A DNA stretch of 64,000 nt from Saturnia japonica (GCA_033032175.1 CM065320.1:682001-746000); one strand, 5' to 3'. Counted from the first letter of the stretch, positions 46,702 to 56,883 are shown. Notes: a model not told the origin generated them from the sequence alone. Numbers and translations: made by a program.

Positions 46702-47177
46702 TGTATAGTACTAGAATCAAGACAACAGAATATGTTTTAAGCTTATAATACTTTAAAGCTAAGAGTTGTGTGATCAAGTACCTTATATCATTCTCTAATA
46801 TCATTATTTTAATGAGTCTATAACACTATCGGCTGACTGTAAATGAAAACATCGTGAGTAATCCTGAATGCTTATGAAATGTTCTTGAATACCATCGTTT
46901 ATAGGAAAAATATAGAACTCGGCGATTAAAATCGCAAAACGTTGTGGATGGCGTGATGGTTAAGCCCATGCCTTTACTCGGAAATGCCTCTTTTATTTAT
47001 TATCCGTAGAGATAAAGGTAAAAGAATTATCTATACAAATAAATTACATTGATTATAATATGAAGAGATTAATGGTTATTTACAATAATAGATTGTTAAA
47101 GACTATTATTAAATAAAGGCTAAAGTTATTAAATATTGTTATTTAGCGGCTACTGTAGCCTATGGACGCTTGTACTC
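46702..47177. other. Unassigned AT-rich DNA
   Basis: GAAAACATCGTGAGTAATCC at 46846 resembles a short piece of SINE family 2. Otherwise nothing is recognisable. Confidence 0.35.
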
Positions 47178-47432
47178 GTATTCTGTACTGTATTCCCCGA
47201 AGGGTTAGGCAGAGGTGTACATTTGTACACCCACAGTTCGCCGAGTATGTTTTTAGGTCCCATGTAATAGGGGGCGAGCCTATTGCCATTAATCGGGCAC
47301 GAAAACAAACTCCGAGCTTTTACTGAGAGTTTCATAGGAAATATCCAATAACACTTTGCTCGACCTGTGATTCGAACCCAGGACCTTGCGCATAGCAGTC
47401 GCGCTTACGACCACTATGCTAACCCCTAAATT
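47178..47432 (-). repeat. tRNA-SINE family 1, full length
   Basis: On the minus strand the tRNA-like head reads TTAGCATAGTGGTCGTAAGC (A box) and GGTCCTGGGTTCGAATCACA (B box, GGTTCGAATC). The body follows: GTCGAGCAAAGTG, CGCCCCCTATTACATGG, CCTAAAAACATACTCGGC, ACTGTGGGTGTAC, CTCTGCCTAACCCTTCGGGG. It is transcribed by RNA polymerase III from within and spread by LINE machinery. It matches 52220-52477 closely, differing mainly in the anticodon-arm region. A 61-codon frame inside it is not a gene. Confidence 0.88.
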
Positions 47433-48354
47433 AGGCTAATCTCTAAAGAAATTTCTCTATGCCATACCTCACTATTCAATCTGCTCTCTTTATTGTCTAT
47501 CCGGACACTAATAAATATTTCTACAACAATATTGATGATCGAAGCAAGTTTATAATTGTTACCTTCCTTCCTTTCTTTAAATAACTGAATGTATAAAAAT
47601 GCATTTCCTTGATTAAATACAGTCATTATAAAGTTGGTATCTCAAGCTCCCAAGTCTCGCGTACGCCTCATTTGCACAAATATGTATTCCTAATAATCTA
47701 CTATTAAGAATGAACATTCCTCGACAACATAAATATAAAATTGGAATGACTTATTATTATTATCAAACAACCGGACTATTAACGCTTTATGTAGAAGCCT
47801 TCTGCGAAACTTTGACGGATTCGCTTCGCTGAATAAAATGGACTTATATGACCTTATATAACTTATTTATTATAATCGGTGCTTATAAATCTATCAATAT
47901 TGTTAGAGTTATTTTTTTTAATAGTATAAGGCTTAGCATGCACGCACTGTGTTTAAGCGTAAGTGGTTTTGGAAGAGCTGACAACGCGAAAAAGCGTACA
48001 TACATTTACTGCGGCTGGCGTTTACTCGGTTTATTTCAGTACCATCGTGGATTTCTGGCGAACATCGTATGTTGTGGCTTTGGTTTTACATAGGTACTGG
48101 GTACATCCACTAACAGATCAAAGACACCTGAATCAAAAATCACTGTCCGTGCACCACCATACTATTAGTATAGAATACAAAAAATGGCGTCTTTTCGAAC
48201 CGCCACAGAAATGAAACAAATTACGTTTTTAAACTCGCCAACTGTAAAAACTGTAACGGGAAAAAATTACACACATGCAAATGTACAAATACGTGCACAC
48301 ATATAGAAAGCTATACGTTACATTTTTCGACGGATCCAAGCCGTTCGCACTTGT
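47433..48354. other. Unassigned AT-rich DNA
   Basis: Frames of 66 (-), 81 and 83 (+) codons lack motifs. The stretch at 47960-48130 (GCGGCTGGCGTTTACTCGG) is slightly GC-richer but unassigned. Confidence 0.35.
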
Positions 48355-48440
48355 TTGCAGTTGCGTACGCCTTATGGTGACCACAATATAATAAAAAAAC
48401 AGCGGTAACCACAGAGAAATCGAGAATCTATCGCAAGTCA
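48355..48440 (-). repeat. Family E end fragment
   Basis: GCCTTATGGTGACCACAATA, an A-run, then GCGGTAACCACAGAGAAATC resemble the 3' end of family E in reverse. Confidence 0.35.
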
Positions 48441-48828
48441 TGGCTCTTATACCTATGTCTCTTCATCCCGCGCGATACAAGTGACACTTTACGTGCAACA
48501 CTTAGCTACCCACATACAAACGTCACAGACACATGTACATACGTGCACACCTCACAGGTACATTTTTTTTTCTTTTTTTGCACTAGTTAGTTTAGAACAT
48601 ATTTCTGATCACTAAATGCACATACACATGCTCCTTCCTTCCTCCTGGGAGGAGTCTATTTATCTGTCTATATAACATCTGTATATGTTAGTTTAGCTCG
48701 ATTCTACGGATAGGGAATTAGACAGATCGCGACCTCATTCAATCATTGCAATCGCAGCAACAGCCCAAGCCGAGGTCCGGCCACTTTGGCACTCTTGCGC
48801 GCTGGTTGCCCATGCTTTCGCGGCTGAG

Positions 48829-48944
48829 TTTTTTTTTTTTTTTTTTTAATTTTTTTTTTTTTAGAACTGACTACACTGTTAGCCTTAGGGGCCCTATCGT
48901 CAAACAGAGCCGCTGCGGCTTTTACAGCTTCACCGGACTTGGGG
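48829..48944 (-). mobile_element. Truncated family D copy nested in family D
   Basis: A poly-T run (48829-48862, interrupted by AA) is the 3' tail of a copy in the opposite orientation. It is followed by AGAACTGACTACACTGTTAG, CCTTAGGGGCCC and CAGAGCCGCTGCGGC, i.e. only the last 80 or so bases of family D. The insert is flanked by the direct repeat GCGGCTGAG at 48820-48828 and 48945-48953. A tail, 5' truncation and a 9 bp target duplication are the hallmarks of target-primed reverse transcription. Confidence 0.8.
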
Positions 48945-49047
48945 GCGGCTGAGTGCCTTAAGCGCTCGCCCCCAAGCCCGGTAAAGTTGTGAAAGCCGCA
49001 GCGGCTCTGTTTTTGGATAGGGCCCTTAAGGCTAATAGCAAGGTCAT
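48872..49047. other. Long hairpin formed by the nested family D ends
   Basis: The inserted 3' end (48872-48944) and the host 3' end (48967-49047) are inverted copies of about 75 bases each. They include AGAGCCGCTGCGGCTTT on both arms. A transcript through here would fold into a strong GC-rich stem. Confidence 0.8.
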
Positions 49048-49056
49048 ACAGAAAAA

Positions 49057-49888
49057 ACATATCTTTTCATGTTACACTTAAAGAACTTGATGTCATAACA
49101 ATGTTTAACATCACCATCTCGTTAGGAATATTGAGATAAACAGGTAATATCATTTATTTTTAATAAAAGTCTTGATAATTCTTAGGAATTTATTCTCCTA
49201 GACACATAATTTTATTCGTACGACTCTAAGATCAAGGTGCGTAGTATTTTTCAATGTAATAATTGCTGTATATTTCGCCTTCACGTTTATTATCTTGTAA
49301 GATACCAATATTTAATAGTGATAATTATCGGAATTTTAAGAATCTCTTTAATTATATACGATTTTACACGTATGTACTAAGGCTTGCATAAATTACATAT
49401 AAACAACTATGAAAACAAGTTGCAGAATTATTTATTATTAATTTAATTTATTTGATACCTTGTTGTTTTTTTTTTGTAGGTAACATGAAACATTTATTAA
49501 ATTGATATATTTAGAGTTTGGTAAAATAATAATTATTTTAACTCACTTTAACAAATAATTAAATGCAACAACAAAATTGACTGTCACTCAGTATTTATAT
49601 AGTGGTAAATTCATAACTCTACTGCGTACCTTCATACATACTTCTATTTATCCGTACAAAGCGTGAATAGGTTGACAAGTCGACTTGCATCAAATTTAAA
49701 AATTGTTCAAAACTGGCTTCTGGGTTGCCTAATGGTAAATAAATAAGTTTATGGGCTTACTTAGTTTTGGTACACAGCACTTGTGATTTTTTTTTAAGTT
49801 GGGACTTACCATACATAAACTTGGAAAATACGCACTTTCGACTTGTTAGCATATTCACGATTTGCAAGGTTATTCTGTTTTCTTTTTA
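49057..49888. other. Unassigned AT-rich DNA
   Basis: No gene or repeat recognised. Confidence 0.4.
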
Positions 49889-50036
49889 TCTATACTAATA
49901 TTATTAAACACACGAGATTCTTTATTTCGTTTAAACATGTTAATCTTTGGAACTATCAGTCAGATTCCAAAAATTGTTATTGTTTTTTATAGCCGATTTA
50001 TTGAGAGGGTTATAGGGTATATAACGATCCTAAACG
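49889..50036 (+). mobile_element. Helitron-like family A, 5' part
   Basis: TCTATACTAATATTATTAAA preceded by A is the family 5' end. AATCTTTGGAACTATCAGTC and GCCGATTTATTGAGAGGG follow, then GGGTATATAACGATCC near 50025 before LINE sequence begins. The 3' part is not found beyond the LINE. Confidence 0.65.
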
Positions 50037-50039
50037 CTA

Positions 50040-50690
50040 TTACCTGTAACTTATCTGTGAGTCTTAGCGGCACCAGTTTGGTAAGAGTTTCGCAGTTTAA
50101 ATATCTCGGGCACTACGTTATGGATAACATGAAAGATGACTGAGACATAGAGAGAGAGCGCAGGGCGTTGTCGGTGAGGGGTAATATGCTGGTTCGAAGG
50201 TTTGCCCATTGTACACCAAGTGTAAAAATATTGCTATTCAAAGCCTACTGTCAGTGCTTCTATACCAGCAACCTCTGGACCACATATACTCAGCTTGCCT
50301 ACAATGCTCTGCGTATACAGTACAATAATGTGTTCAGAGCATTGTTGGGGCTGCCTCGGTACTGTAGCGCATCAGGGATGTTTGCTGAGGCGCGCGTTGA
50401 AGATTTTTACGCGATTATTCGTAAACAAACATGCTCCATGATGAATCGACTGTGTGGTAGCTCTAATGGTGTCCTGAAGATATTATCGAATAGACCGGAT
50501 AGTTTGTTCCTTCACCATTGGACTGAATTAATTAAAAGCGTGTGTACCCATGCAAATTACTGATTTTGCTTGTGTGTGTAAATATTTGTAAAATGTGTTT
50601 TTGTCCTTACTACATAGGCTAAGTTAACTAACAATATTGGATGTAAATCTGAAATAAATAAAAATATTATTATTATATTATTATTAATAA
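50040..50690 (+). mobile_element. 5'-truncated non-LTR retrotransposon (LINE)
   Basis: The end of ORF2, described separately, is followed by about 125 bases of untranslated sequence. This ends in AATAAATAAAAATATT and a run of ATT repeats (50665-50690). ATT-type tails are known in CR1/Rex1-like elements. The element abuts or interrupts the Helitron-like sequence on its left. No target duplication is clear. Confidence 0.75.
50043..50563 (+). pseudogene. LINE ORF2 C-terminus (reverse transcriptase protein)
   Basis: The reading frame carries the region after the catalytic core of a LINE reverse transcriptase: VRVSQFKYLGHYVMD, then, after one TGA at 50141-50143 in the same frame, DIERERRALSVRGNMLVRRF, then LLFKAYCQCFYTSNLW, YNNVFRALLGLPRYCSASGM and FYAIIRKQTCSMMNRL. 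The 'F(K/R)YLGH', 'ERRAL...GNML.RRF', 'VK..LFKAYC' and 'YNN..R.LLG.PR..SAS.MF' motifs are those I know from Rex1/Kiri/CR1-group elements, where this protein copies the element RNA at a nicked target. The polymerase core (YADD) and endonuclease are absent. It ends at 50561-50563. One stop in an otherwise open 170-codon frame suggests fairly recent decay. Confidence 0.8.
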
Positions 50691-50784
50691 GTTAAGTTTT
50701 TTTTCGGCAAATTGACTTTACTGTCCGTGACAGTTGACCGTGTCCGTTGTGACAATCCTAACACAACGGCGACCACCGAGAGAA

Positions 50785-51062
50785 ACTCTTCTCTAAGCTT
50801 TTTGAATAAATACAATTCTTAAATACATAATTTTGATGTTTATTTTAAGGTTTAGCTAGCGTAAGCCATGTGCGCCCGAAAGAGATTTATTGAAACATTG
50901 AAACATTGGATTTTGTCTATTATAAAAAACTTAATTGGAACGTATTGTATATAAAAACTGTCCGTAAAAAAATCTCTAAATGACAGTGAAAACCGTATAA
51001 ATATTCGTTGCGTGGTTTAGAAAAAGTAAGCGGACAAACAGACAGATGCGGATATTGACTTT
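50785..51062 (-). mobile_element. Helitron-like remnant, family C
   Basis: Matches the internal part of 5807-6325 in the same orientation: GAGAAACTCTTCTCTAAGC, TTTAAGGTTTAGCTAGCGTA, TTGGAACGTATTGTATATA, ACTGTCCGTAAAAAAATCTC and GCGGACAAACAGACAG. Neither terminus is clear. A family E-like scrap, ACGGCGACCACCGAGAG, lies at its left edge. Confidence 0.45.
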
Positions 51063-51683
51063 CTTTAATACAATGTATTCATTACTATTTGATTGAGTAT
51101 TTTATACTCCGTATTACCTATTCTTCAAATCAAAAAGACTTTAATGAGTAATTTAAAATCGAAATTAACTCGTTAGAGCTTTCAAGATTAATTACTTTTA
51201 ATGTTATGCCTTGACAGGTGACATCAACAACTCGTAACTTTATTATAAAAGTTGATGAGCCATCGTTAAGACTTTAACTACCCAAACTCATTTACTATAA
51301 GTTTTTTACAAATTCCATTAACTATTTAACAATTTTGTTTTAAAATATTTTTAGTTACTATTCTAAGCAAAAAGTCATAGATTCGGTTCCAGACAACCAT
51401 TTTGTGTAAAAAAAATTACGCCAGTCGTGTGATATATTTTTGAAAACTATGTTGTATATTTAAGTATGTAGACATGCTTTTGGCAAGTACAATAATTTTT
51501 TAATAGAATTATTGTAAACAGTCTAAACCAATATTGATAATAACAATATATGTTAACTCCAACAGAATTTTTATTTGTGATAAGGGTTGTACTTATGTAC
51601 TGTATTTTTAATGTACAATTAATAAAGTTATAATTATATTTCACTAAAATATCATTATTAATAAAATATCATCAATCTCCCCA
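51063..51683. other. Unassigned AT-rich DNA
   Basis: No gene recognised. A 65-codon frame on the minus strand at 51447-51644 has no motif. Confidence 0.4.
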
Positions 51684-51881
51684 TAATTACGTATTTCGCA
51701 AAAGCAAAACGATAGCAGAAATCGCTAAATATCGGCTATGAAATAACAAAATCGTCTTATGTACCAATCATAATATACCATACTAATATGTATAGTTATA
51801 ATTAGATATAATGAATTTGCCATTTGAAGTCAATATTTAGCGATTTCTACTATAGTTTTGATCCTGCGAAATACGTAATTA
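51684..51881. mobile_element. 198 bp foldback MITE with 49 bp inverted repeats
   Basis: The arms 51684-51732 and 51833-51881 match at 44 of 49 positions as inverted repeats. Both begin TAATTACGTATTTCGCA and end AGAAATCGCTAAATAT. The 100 bases between are AT-rich and non-coding. The size and long inverted ends fit a miniature inverted-repeat element. TAA-type ends could indicate PIF/Harbinger-like use of a TAA/TTA target, but no separate duplication can be shown. Confidence 0.8.
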
Positions 51882-52219
51882 GAGGATGGGTATAGTTACA
51901 TACATATAATATAATTATGTATATTGTCTTTGCTTGTTATTGTCAATGCGTGGAGCGTGCAATCTACATATATCGTAGGCGTCAAAATTGTGGATAGGGT
52001 GCTGCTCTACACGACAGTCATTTCTTTATTTAGTAATGTCATTTGTGAACACTAAGGGCGACTTGCACTAAAAATAATTAAATTCAGTTTTAGCTTAAAT
52101 TTAATTTAGTTGTGTCAAAATATATGGAACTGTCAGTCTTAAATCTGATTTAACTTTCGAGAAAAGTCTAATATATCGGGATATATTGATTTGTATTTAT
52201 CTACTTTAGACTGTAAACT
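51882..52219. other. Unassigned AT-rich DNA
   Basis: Nothing recognisable. Confidence 0.35.
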
Positions 52220-52477
52220 GCCTCGTTAGTATATTGGTTGTAAGCACGACTGCTCTGATCGAGGTCCTGGGTTCGAATCTCAGGTCGAGCAAAGTGTTAT
52301 TGCGTTTTTCCTATGAAATTCTCAGTAGCAGCTCGGAGTTTGGATTCATGCCCGATTAATGACAATAGACTCGCCCCCAATTACATGGGACCTAAAAACA
52401 TACTCGGCGAACTGTGGGTGTACATTAGTACACCTCTGCCTAACCCTTCGAGGAATACAGGCGTGATGGTATGTTAT
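52220..52477 (+). repeat. tRNA-SINE family 1, full length
   Basis: The head GCCTCGTTAGTATATTGG, TTGTAAGCACGACTGCTC, then GGGTTCGAATCTCAGG carries A and B boxes, but the arms do not pair as a functional tRNA would, so it is not a tRNA gene. The body includes GTCGAGCAAAGTGTTATTG, CTCGCCCCCAATTACATGG, CTAAAAACATACTCGGCG, ACTGTGGGTGTACATTAG and TCTGCCTAACCCTTCGAGG, ending near GGCGTGATGGTATG. It pairs with the minus-strand copy at 47178-47432 and the truncated one at 24742. A 68-codon frame inside is not a gene. Confidence 0.9.
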
Positions 52478-53119
52478 GCTACTGTAGGAAATTCAGCAAT
52501 TAATCTAAAAACGTTTTAATGAGAAACACTTGAAACTGGTCAATTAAAATTCCTTCTTTACACTTTTCAAATGTAATATTCATTTATTGTCTATAGTTAT
52601 TGCTTCGGAGAATAAAACATCAATACCCTGACATGAATAGTCATGAAACCGTAAAATTAAAGTTTCTTAACATTATACAGTTTTATGTAACTATAAAATG
52701 AATTCGGTGTTTGTTATATTTAACTGTGTGTTAAAGGCACGGCTTTTGTTAATGGCTTTGCCAAAATCGAGAACATAAATCTTAGTACAGTAATTTAAAA
52801 ATATGACTACTGACATATAGCGGGGTAGGGCGTATATTTTTATTATTATAAGAATGTAATGGTATAATTTATTTCGTGACTTGCTTTAACTTTAGTTACG
52901 TTTCTTTGTCCATAAGTGGCCGGGTTTAGTTTGCGGTTTATTCATGAGGGTCTGGCTGTATCTAATGTGGTTAATTTGTAATATTTAACACAACAAATAT
53001 AGATACGAGGATTGCGAGAAGTTTAGTACAAATTACCGATTTGCCGGATAATAAGTTCAAGAATCATGTTAAGCAAGTTTTTATTTTCGAAATGGTTATA
53101 AGGTTGCTGATTACGTGAA
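52478..53119. other. Unassigned AT-rich DNA
   Basis: No gene or repeat recognised. Confidence 0.4.
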
Positions 53120-53385
53120 TGATGGTAATGTTTGGATGTGATTCTCTCTCTGTACATCTACTGAAAATGATAATAATGTATATATTTTAATACTGTAAAA
53201 ACTAAATAAAAAAATGGAAATAAGAATTTGATAATCCCAATCGAGTTTCTTGTCGGTTCTTCTCGATGACTGGGATGTTTTCCGAATCTGTGATAGTATT
53301 TTGATATTTATAAGTGCCTTCTTAGGGTCTAAATTGAGGCTCTAAGAAGGTCATAAATGTATGGTAATATTTTGATTTTGGAATG
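53120..53385 (+). repeat. LINE 3' tail, family G
   Basis: CGAGTTTCTTGTCGGTTCTT, CTCGATGACTGGGATG, TCCGAATCTGTGATAG and TAAGTGCCTTCTTAGGG match the tail order seen at 37655 and 19917. At 53316-53355 GCCTTCTTAGGGTC is followed by its inverted form GGCTCTAAGAAGGTC, a small hairpin. Confidence 0.6.
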
Positions 53386-53844
53386 AAAATATATAATTAA
53401 AACATGCAAATACAGTCAGTACAGTTATCCACATTCCATAGAAATTCTAAACAGTTTGGTTTTAGCTCTATTTTTTCTGTTTTTTTTTTGCCAACCGGAA
53501 TTTGACAGTTATTAGAACTCCGGTAGGTACGCAAACTAAGCAAAGAGAATGTGATACTCGAACTCGGAATTATATGTGTAATTATTTAATTAAATGCAAT
53601 TGAATAACCAACTGTAAAACCGTATTTAAGCTTTATATGAACTACTTATATGCTGTTTTAGTAAGATATTATTTATTTTCTACACTACAACTGTATGCAA
53701 ATAACACGAAGTTTGTATTTCATAATGTATAATATCTTAAAGTAATAAGTATGCCATCACGAAACTATTAACAACGACATCCCATTAACACACTACATTT
53801 ACACGCGTTCAATGTGTACTTGTAAGCATTGTAAGCATACTTAT

Positions 53845-53945
53845 GACACACGCACACACAAGCACGTACTCACACCCTTCCACATGTATATGTACAATTG
53901 TATATACACACCAATATGTGGTGTGTGGTGTGGTGTGGTGGTGTT
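53845..53945. repeat. CA/GTGTG simple repeat region
   Basis: CACACGCACACACAAGCACG is followed after 60 bases by GTGGTGTGTGGTGTGGTGTG. The two are of opposite purine/pyrimidine sense and could pair with each other. Confidence 0.7.
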
Positions 53946-54026
53946 ACATGAGTTTTAAACCATATTTCGTCCATAATCATAATTTGAACCCTATCAGCTG
54001 AACTCACCAATATACAATTAAATGTA

Positions 54027-54150
54027 ATTTTTTTTTCTGTCTAACTGTAATATTAGCCTTAGGGTCCCTAGAGCTTCTGACGGCTTTTACACCTTCACTG
54101 TGTCTTGGGCTTCACCGAGGCTTGGTCCCCCCATAACTCAACTCCTTGCG
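54027..54150 (-). repeat. Family D 3' end fragment
   Basis: A T-run, CTGTCTAACTGTAATATTAG, CCTTAGGGTCCC, GACGGCTTTTACACC and GTGTCTTGGGC are the reverse of the family D 3' end, diverged. Confidence 0.5.
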
Positions 54151-55404
54151 CTTTATAGGAACACCGCCACCGCACCGCCTTCATACCTCGCGCGAGCTGA
54201 TGTCACGTGTAATACGATAGTAGCGTCACCATCGAGATTAAGTTGAAAGTTTTTTTATTTATCATTTTACATATTATTTAAAAAAAGTGGTTTGATTAAA
54301 TAAAGCAGTAAATAAAGCGATGACGGGTTAGTCACACGTCGTTTTGATGCCGTGGTAATCGACATAGGTTTCCGCTTTCGATGAAGGAAAGCGTAATGAA
54401 ATCATGAAGGTAAAGCTTTTTTTATAATATACGCCTGTCACAAAGCACCTAAGGTTTTTCGGCAGTTGCACTTGTGAGTCAGTCACTGTAAGTTTAACAT
54501 TGTACCACCTTGTCCCAAATCTTCACATTAAAATAGTTGAGACTGTGGTTAAATCCAAAAACTCCAATATAAAAAAATTTATTAAAATCCACCGACACAA
54601 ATTACTTATTCACTGATACCATTCCAATGAGCTTAAACACGATACCTTTACTGTAATTTGGTGAGACTCGATCTGACCTGTGGAAAATGCTCACATTTAT
54701 TCATTAATCAATAAGAAAAGAGTCGATAATTATAAAAAACAGCTTAACGGCTTTTTGAATCATACCTAAGAACACTCTCGATCAAGTCTTCTTTAAAATT
54801 AAAATCTCTTCAACCGTTTGTGAACCACGACGCTACAGACAGACATATAGACATGAATATGTTAAACTTTATCTCTTTGCGTCAGCAGTTAATAAGTAAA
54901 TTAAAAACGATACTTTATTATTATTTAATATTATTATGTGAGCAATTATTGTATTTTCGTATTGGTTTTTCGGAAACGGCTGTAACGATTTGGATGAAAT
55001 TACGTATCTAATAAAAATTAGCAAAATAATGGTTAAGAAAAAGTATTTATTATAGTATGGCCTGCCATCGAGATATTAAGTGGAAAACCGAGTAAAAAAC
55101 TAAGAACCACTCAGCCCCTTGTACTTCTTGATCACTAACGGTACATTTTTGCACACGCTACACTAGAATTGTGCTTAACACGCGACGCGTTGCATTATGT
55201 ATTAAAACTAATTTAAAATTGCAATACTTCAACGGCCAATAACCTTTGCGTTTAATGGGACGGTTAATTTATTCATTCACGAGTCGGAAACCTCGCCGGA
55301 GCTTTCGATCCATCATCGTGAAGTCTACTGACCATGTTCTGAAATAAATTGATAAAAAATATGAATGGCGTTAAGGATAAATACATTTTTAGTTTACATA
55401 CAAA
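54151..55404. other. Unassigned AT-rich DNA
   Basis: No gene recognised. TCGATGAAGGAAAGCG at 54377 may be a scrap of SINE family 2. CGGAAACGGCTGTAACGATT at 54971 is a phrase common in insect repeat untranslated regions. Confidence 0.35.
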
Positions 55405-55490
55405 CTTCCCCAAGTTCGGTGAATCTGTAAAAGCCGCAGCGGCTTCAGGGCCTCTAAGGCTAACAGTATAGTCAGTTATAAAAAAAATAC
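55405..55490 (+). repeat. Family D 3' end fragment with A-rich tail
   Basis: CCCCAAGTTCGGTGAATCTG, AAAGCCGCAGCGGCTTC, GGGCCTCTAAGGCTAACAG, TATAGTCAGTTATAAAAAAA. Its 5' truncation and A-tail fit retroposition. Confidence 0.6.
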
Positions 55491-55862
55491 AAATTTTGTG
55501 GATAACCGTGCCGTTTTATGCCACAGTGGTTTGGCAAGAGTACCGTAGCCCCACTGATAATGGTTACAACCAATAATAACATAAATATACAAAAACCACT
55601 GAAACTACCCACACAATATTAATTATGTATTTTTTGTTTTACAAAAATATTTGCCGATATACTGATTTATCTTTTGTTAAGCTGCGACAATCTAAAATTT
55701 TATTAAAATAATTATTATTATCTATATAACTTGCAATTCTAAAGCAGTAAACTATACAATTTATTTATTGTTTCGTAATATAAGGCATATTTTTTGCTTG
55801 CAAACTCCGTTTTTTTAATATAAAAGTGTCGCTGTGGAAAGTTTATGTTCACCGTGTAATTT
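55491..55862. other. Unassigned AT-rich DNA
   Basis: Nothing recognisable. Confidence 0.35.
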
Positions 55863-56150
55863 AGACGTAGACGTGTAATGTAGTACACGTAGTACTGTTG
55901 TGTGGTAAGCGTAGTATTGTAGTGTCTTAGATATAGTACAATAGATAGTAGACTCAGTACTGTAGTTTAGTAGACTTAGTACTGTAATGTAGTAGACTTA
56001 GTACTATAGAATAGAAGACGTAATAATTAGTAGATGTAGTACTATAGTGTGGTAGACGTAGTACTATAGTGTAATACACATAGTACCATGGAGTAGTAAA
56101 CGTAATAGAGTAAGTAGTATAGTAGTAGTACTATAGTATCGTAAATGTAT
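55863..56150. repeat. 22 bp minisatellite, about 12-13 degenerate units
   Basis: Units of the form GTACTGTAGTTTAGTAGACTTA repeat head to tail with substitutions and a few short indels. GTACTATAGTGTGGTAGACGTA is another clear unit. The period holds over several consecutive units in the middle and blurs at the edges. It is not in any open frame. Confidence 0.8.
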
Positions 56151-56659
56151 CATTAAAGTGTAGTTCCCAAGAACTTTAGTAGGAAACTCGAACCCAACTG
56201 GATTTTGATTACCAGAAACATGCTGAAAAATCTAACACAGTCTCTAGTTTATATTTTTTATATTTAGCGAAAACATTACATTTGTTTTATATTCGATGCT
56301 CTGTCATCAGAACGGAAAATGGATCGTCAGTTCTCCAACTTAAATAATTAATTAGAACAATTTCCGCCTTTCAGATTCTCTTAACTAGATAAGAGAAATG
56401 CAGAATTAACTGATTATATCATCCAAACATAAGTAAAATAAATTTACTAAACGAAACCTCGAAATAAAGATTCAAAAATAATTATGGCACCCAATTAAGC
56501 TTTTGGCGATTTCGCTGTGATAAAAAGGCTGTCGCGGTTTGTCATCATAGACGGATTTAAATTAAATGTTTTAACATGAAAGCAGTATTAAATTAAAAAA
56601 ATTGAATAATGACATTTAAATATTAAATAAAAGAAAACACGATTCAAGCTGATGGCCGA
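56151..56659. other. Unassigned AT-rich DNA
   Basis: Nothing recognisable. Confidence 0.35.
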
Positions 56660-56883
56660 TATATTTTTTCCAATAGCACGGCAAAGTGAGGATACAGTGC
56701 TTATGGTAAGAACAGTGCAATCAAAAACAGTGATGACCATCGAGAGATCGGCAATCCATCGCTGATCGATACTGTCATACGGCCTGCAAGCCTCTCGGCA
56801 GACTGCATACAGAGACTCGTCCGATACGCGACAGACAAGAGAGCCTCTCGGTCAGTTTACTGCATACAGAGACTCGTCACGAA
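56660..56883 (-). repeat. Family E copy with internal tandem duplication
   Basis: AATAGCACGGCAAAGTGAGG, GTGCTTATGGTAAGAAC, GATGACCATCGAGAG and CGGCCTGCAAGCCTCTCGG are family E in reverse. The part from GCCTCTCGG to CATACAGAGACTCGTC (about 56794-56822) is repeated at 56842-56878. Confidence 0.5.

Larger units (their letters stand above)
48455..49056 (+). repeat. Retroposon, family D, interrupted by a second copy
   Basis: Follows the copy at 44030: CGTGCACACCTCACAGGTAC, ACTAAATGCACATACACATG, GGATAGGGAATTAG, GCAACAGCCCAAGCCGAGG, then, after the insertion at 48829-48944, GTGCCTTAAGCGCTCGCCCC, CCGGTAAAGTTGTGAAAGCC, GGGCCCTTAAGGCTAATAG and an A-rich end. The outer copy resumes in register after the insert, so the nesting is clear. 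A 105-codon minus-strand frame at 48743-49060 lies across both copies and encodes only poly-Lys from the A/T run. Confidence 0.75.

Noticed and set aside
46403..46708. 101-codon basic protein gene
   Set aside because: The frame ends in the A17 tail (poly-Lys) and overlaps a minus-strand frame of similar length; a retroposed non-coding segment is more likely.
48743..49060. 105-codon minus-strand gene
   Set aside because: The frame spans a nested retroposon and encodes a poly-lysine run from the A/T tail.
52220..52292. tRNA gene
   Set aside because: A and B boxes are present, but the stems do not pair well and the sequence continues into a SINE body shared with 47178-47432.
55863..56150. Repeat protein coding region
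   Set aside because: The 22 bp period is not a multiple of three and stops occur in all frames.
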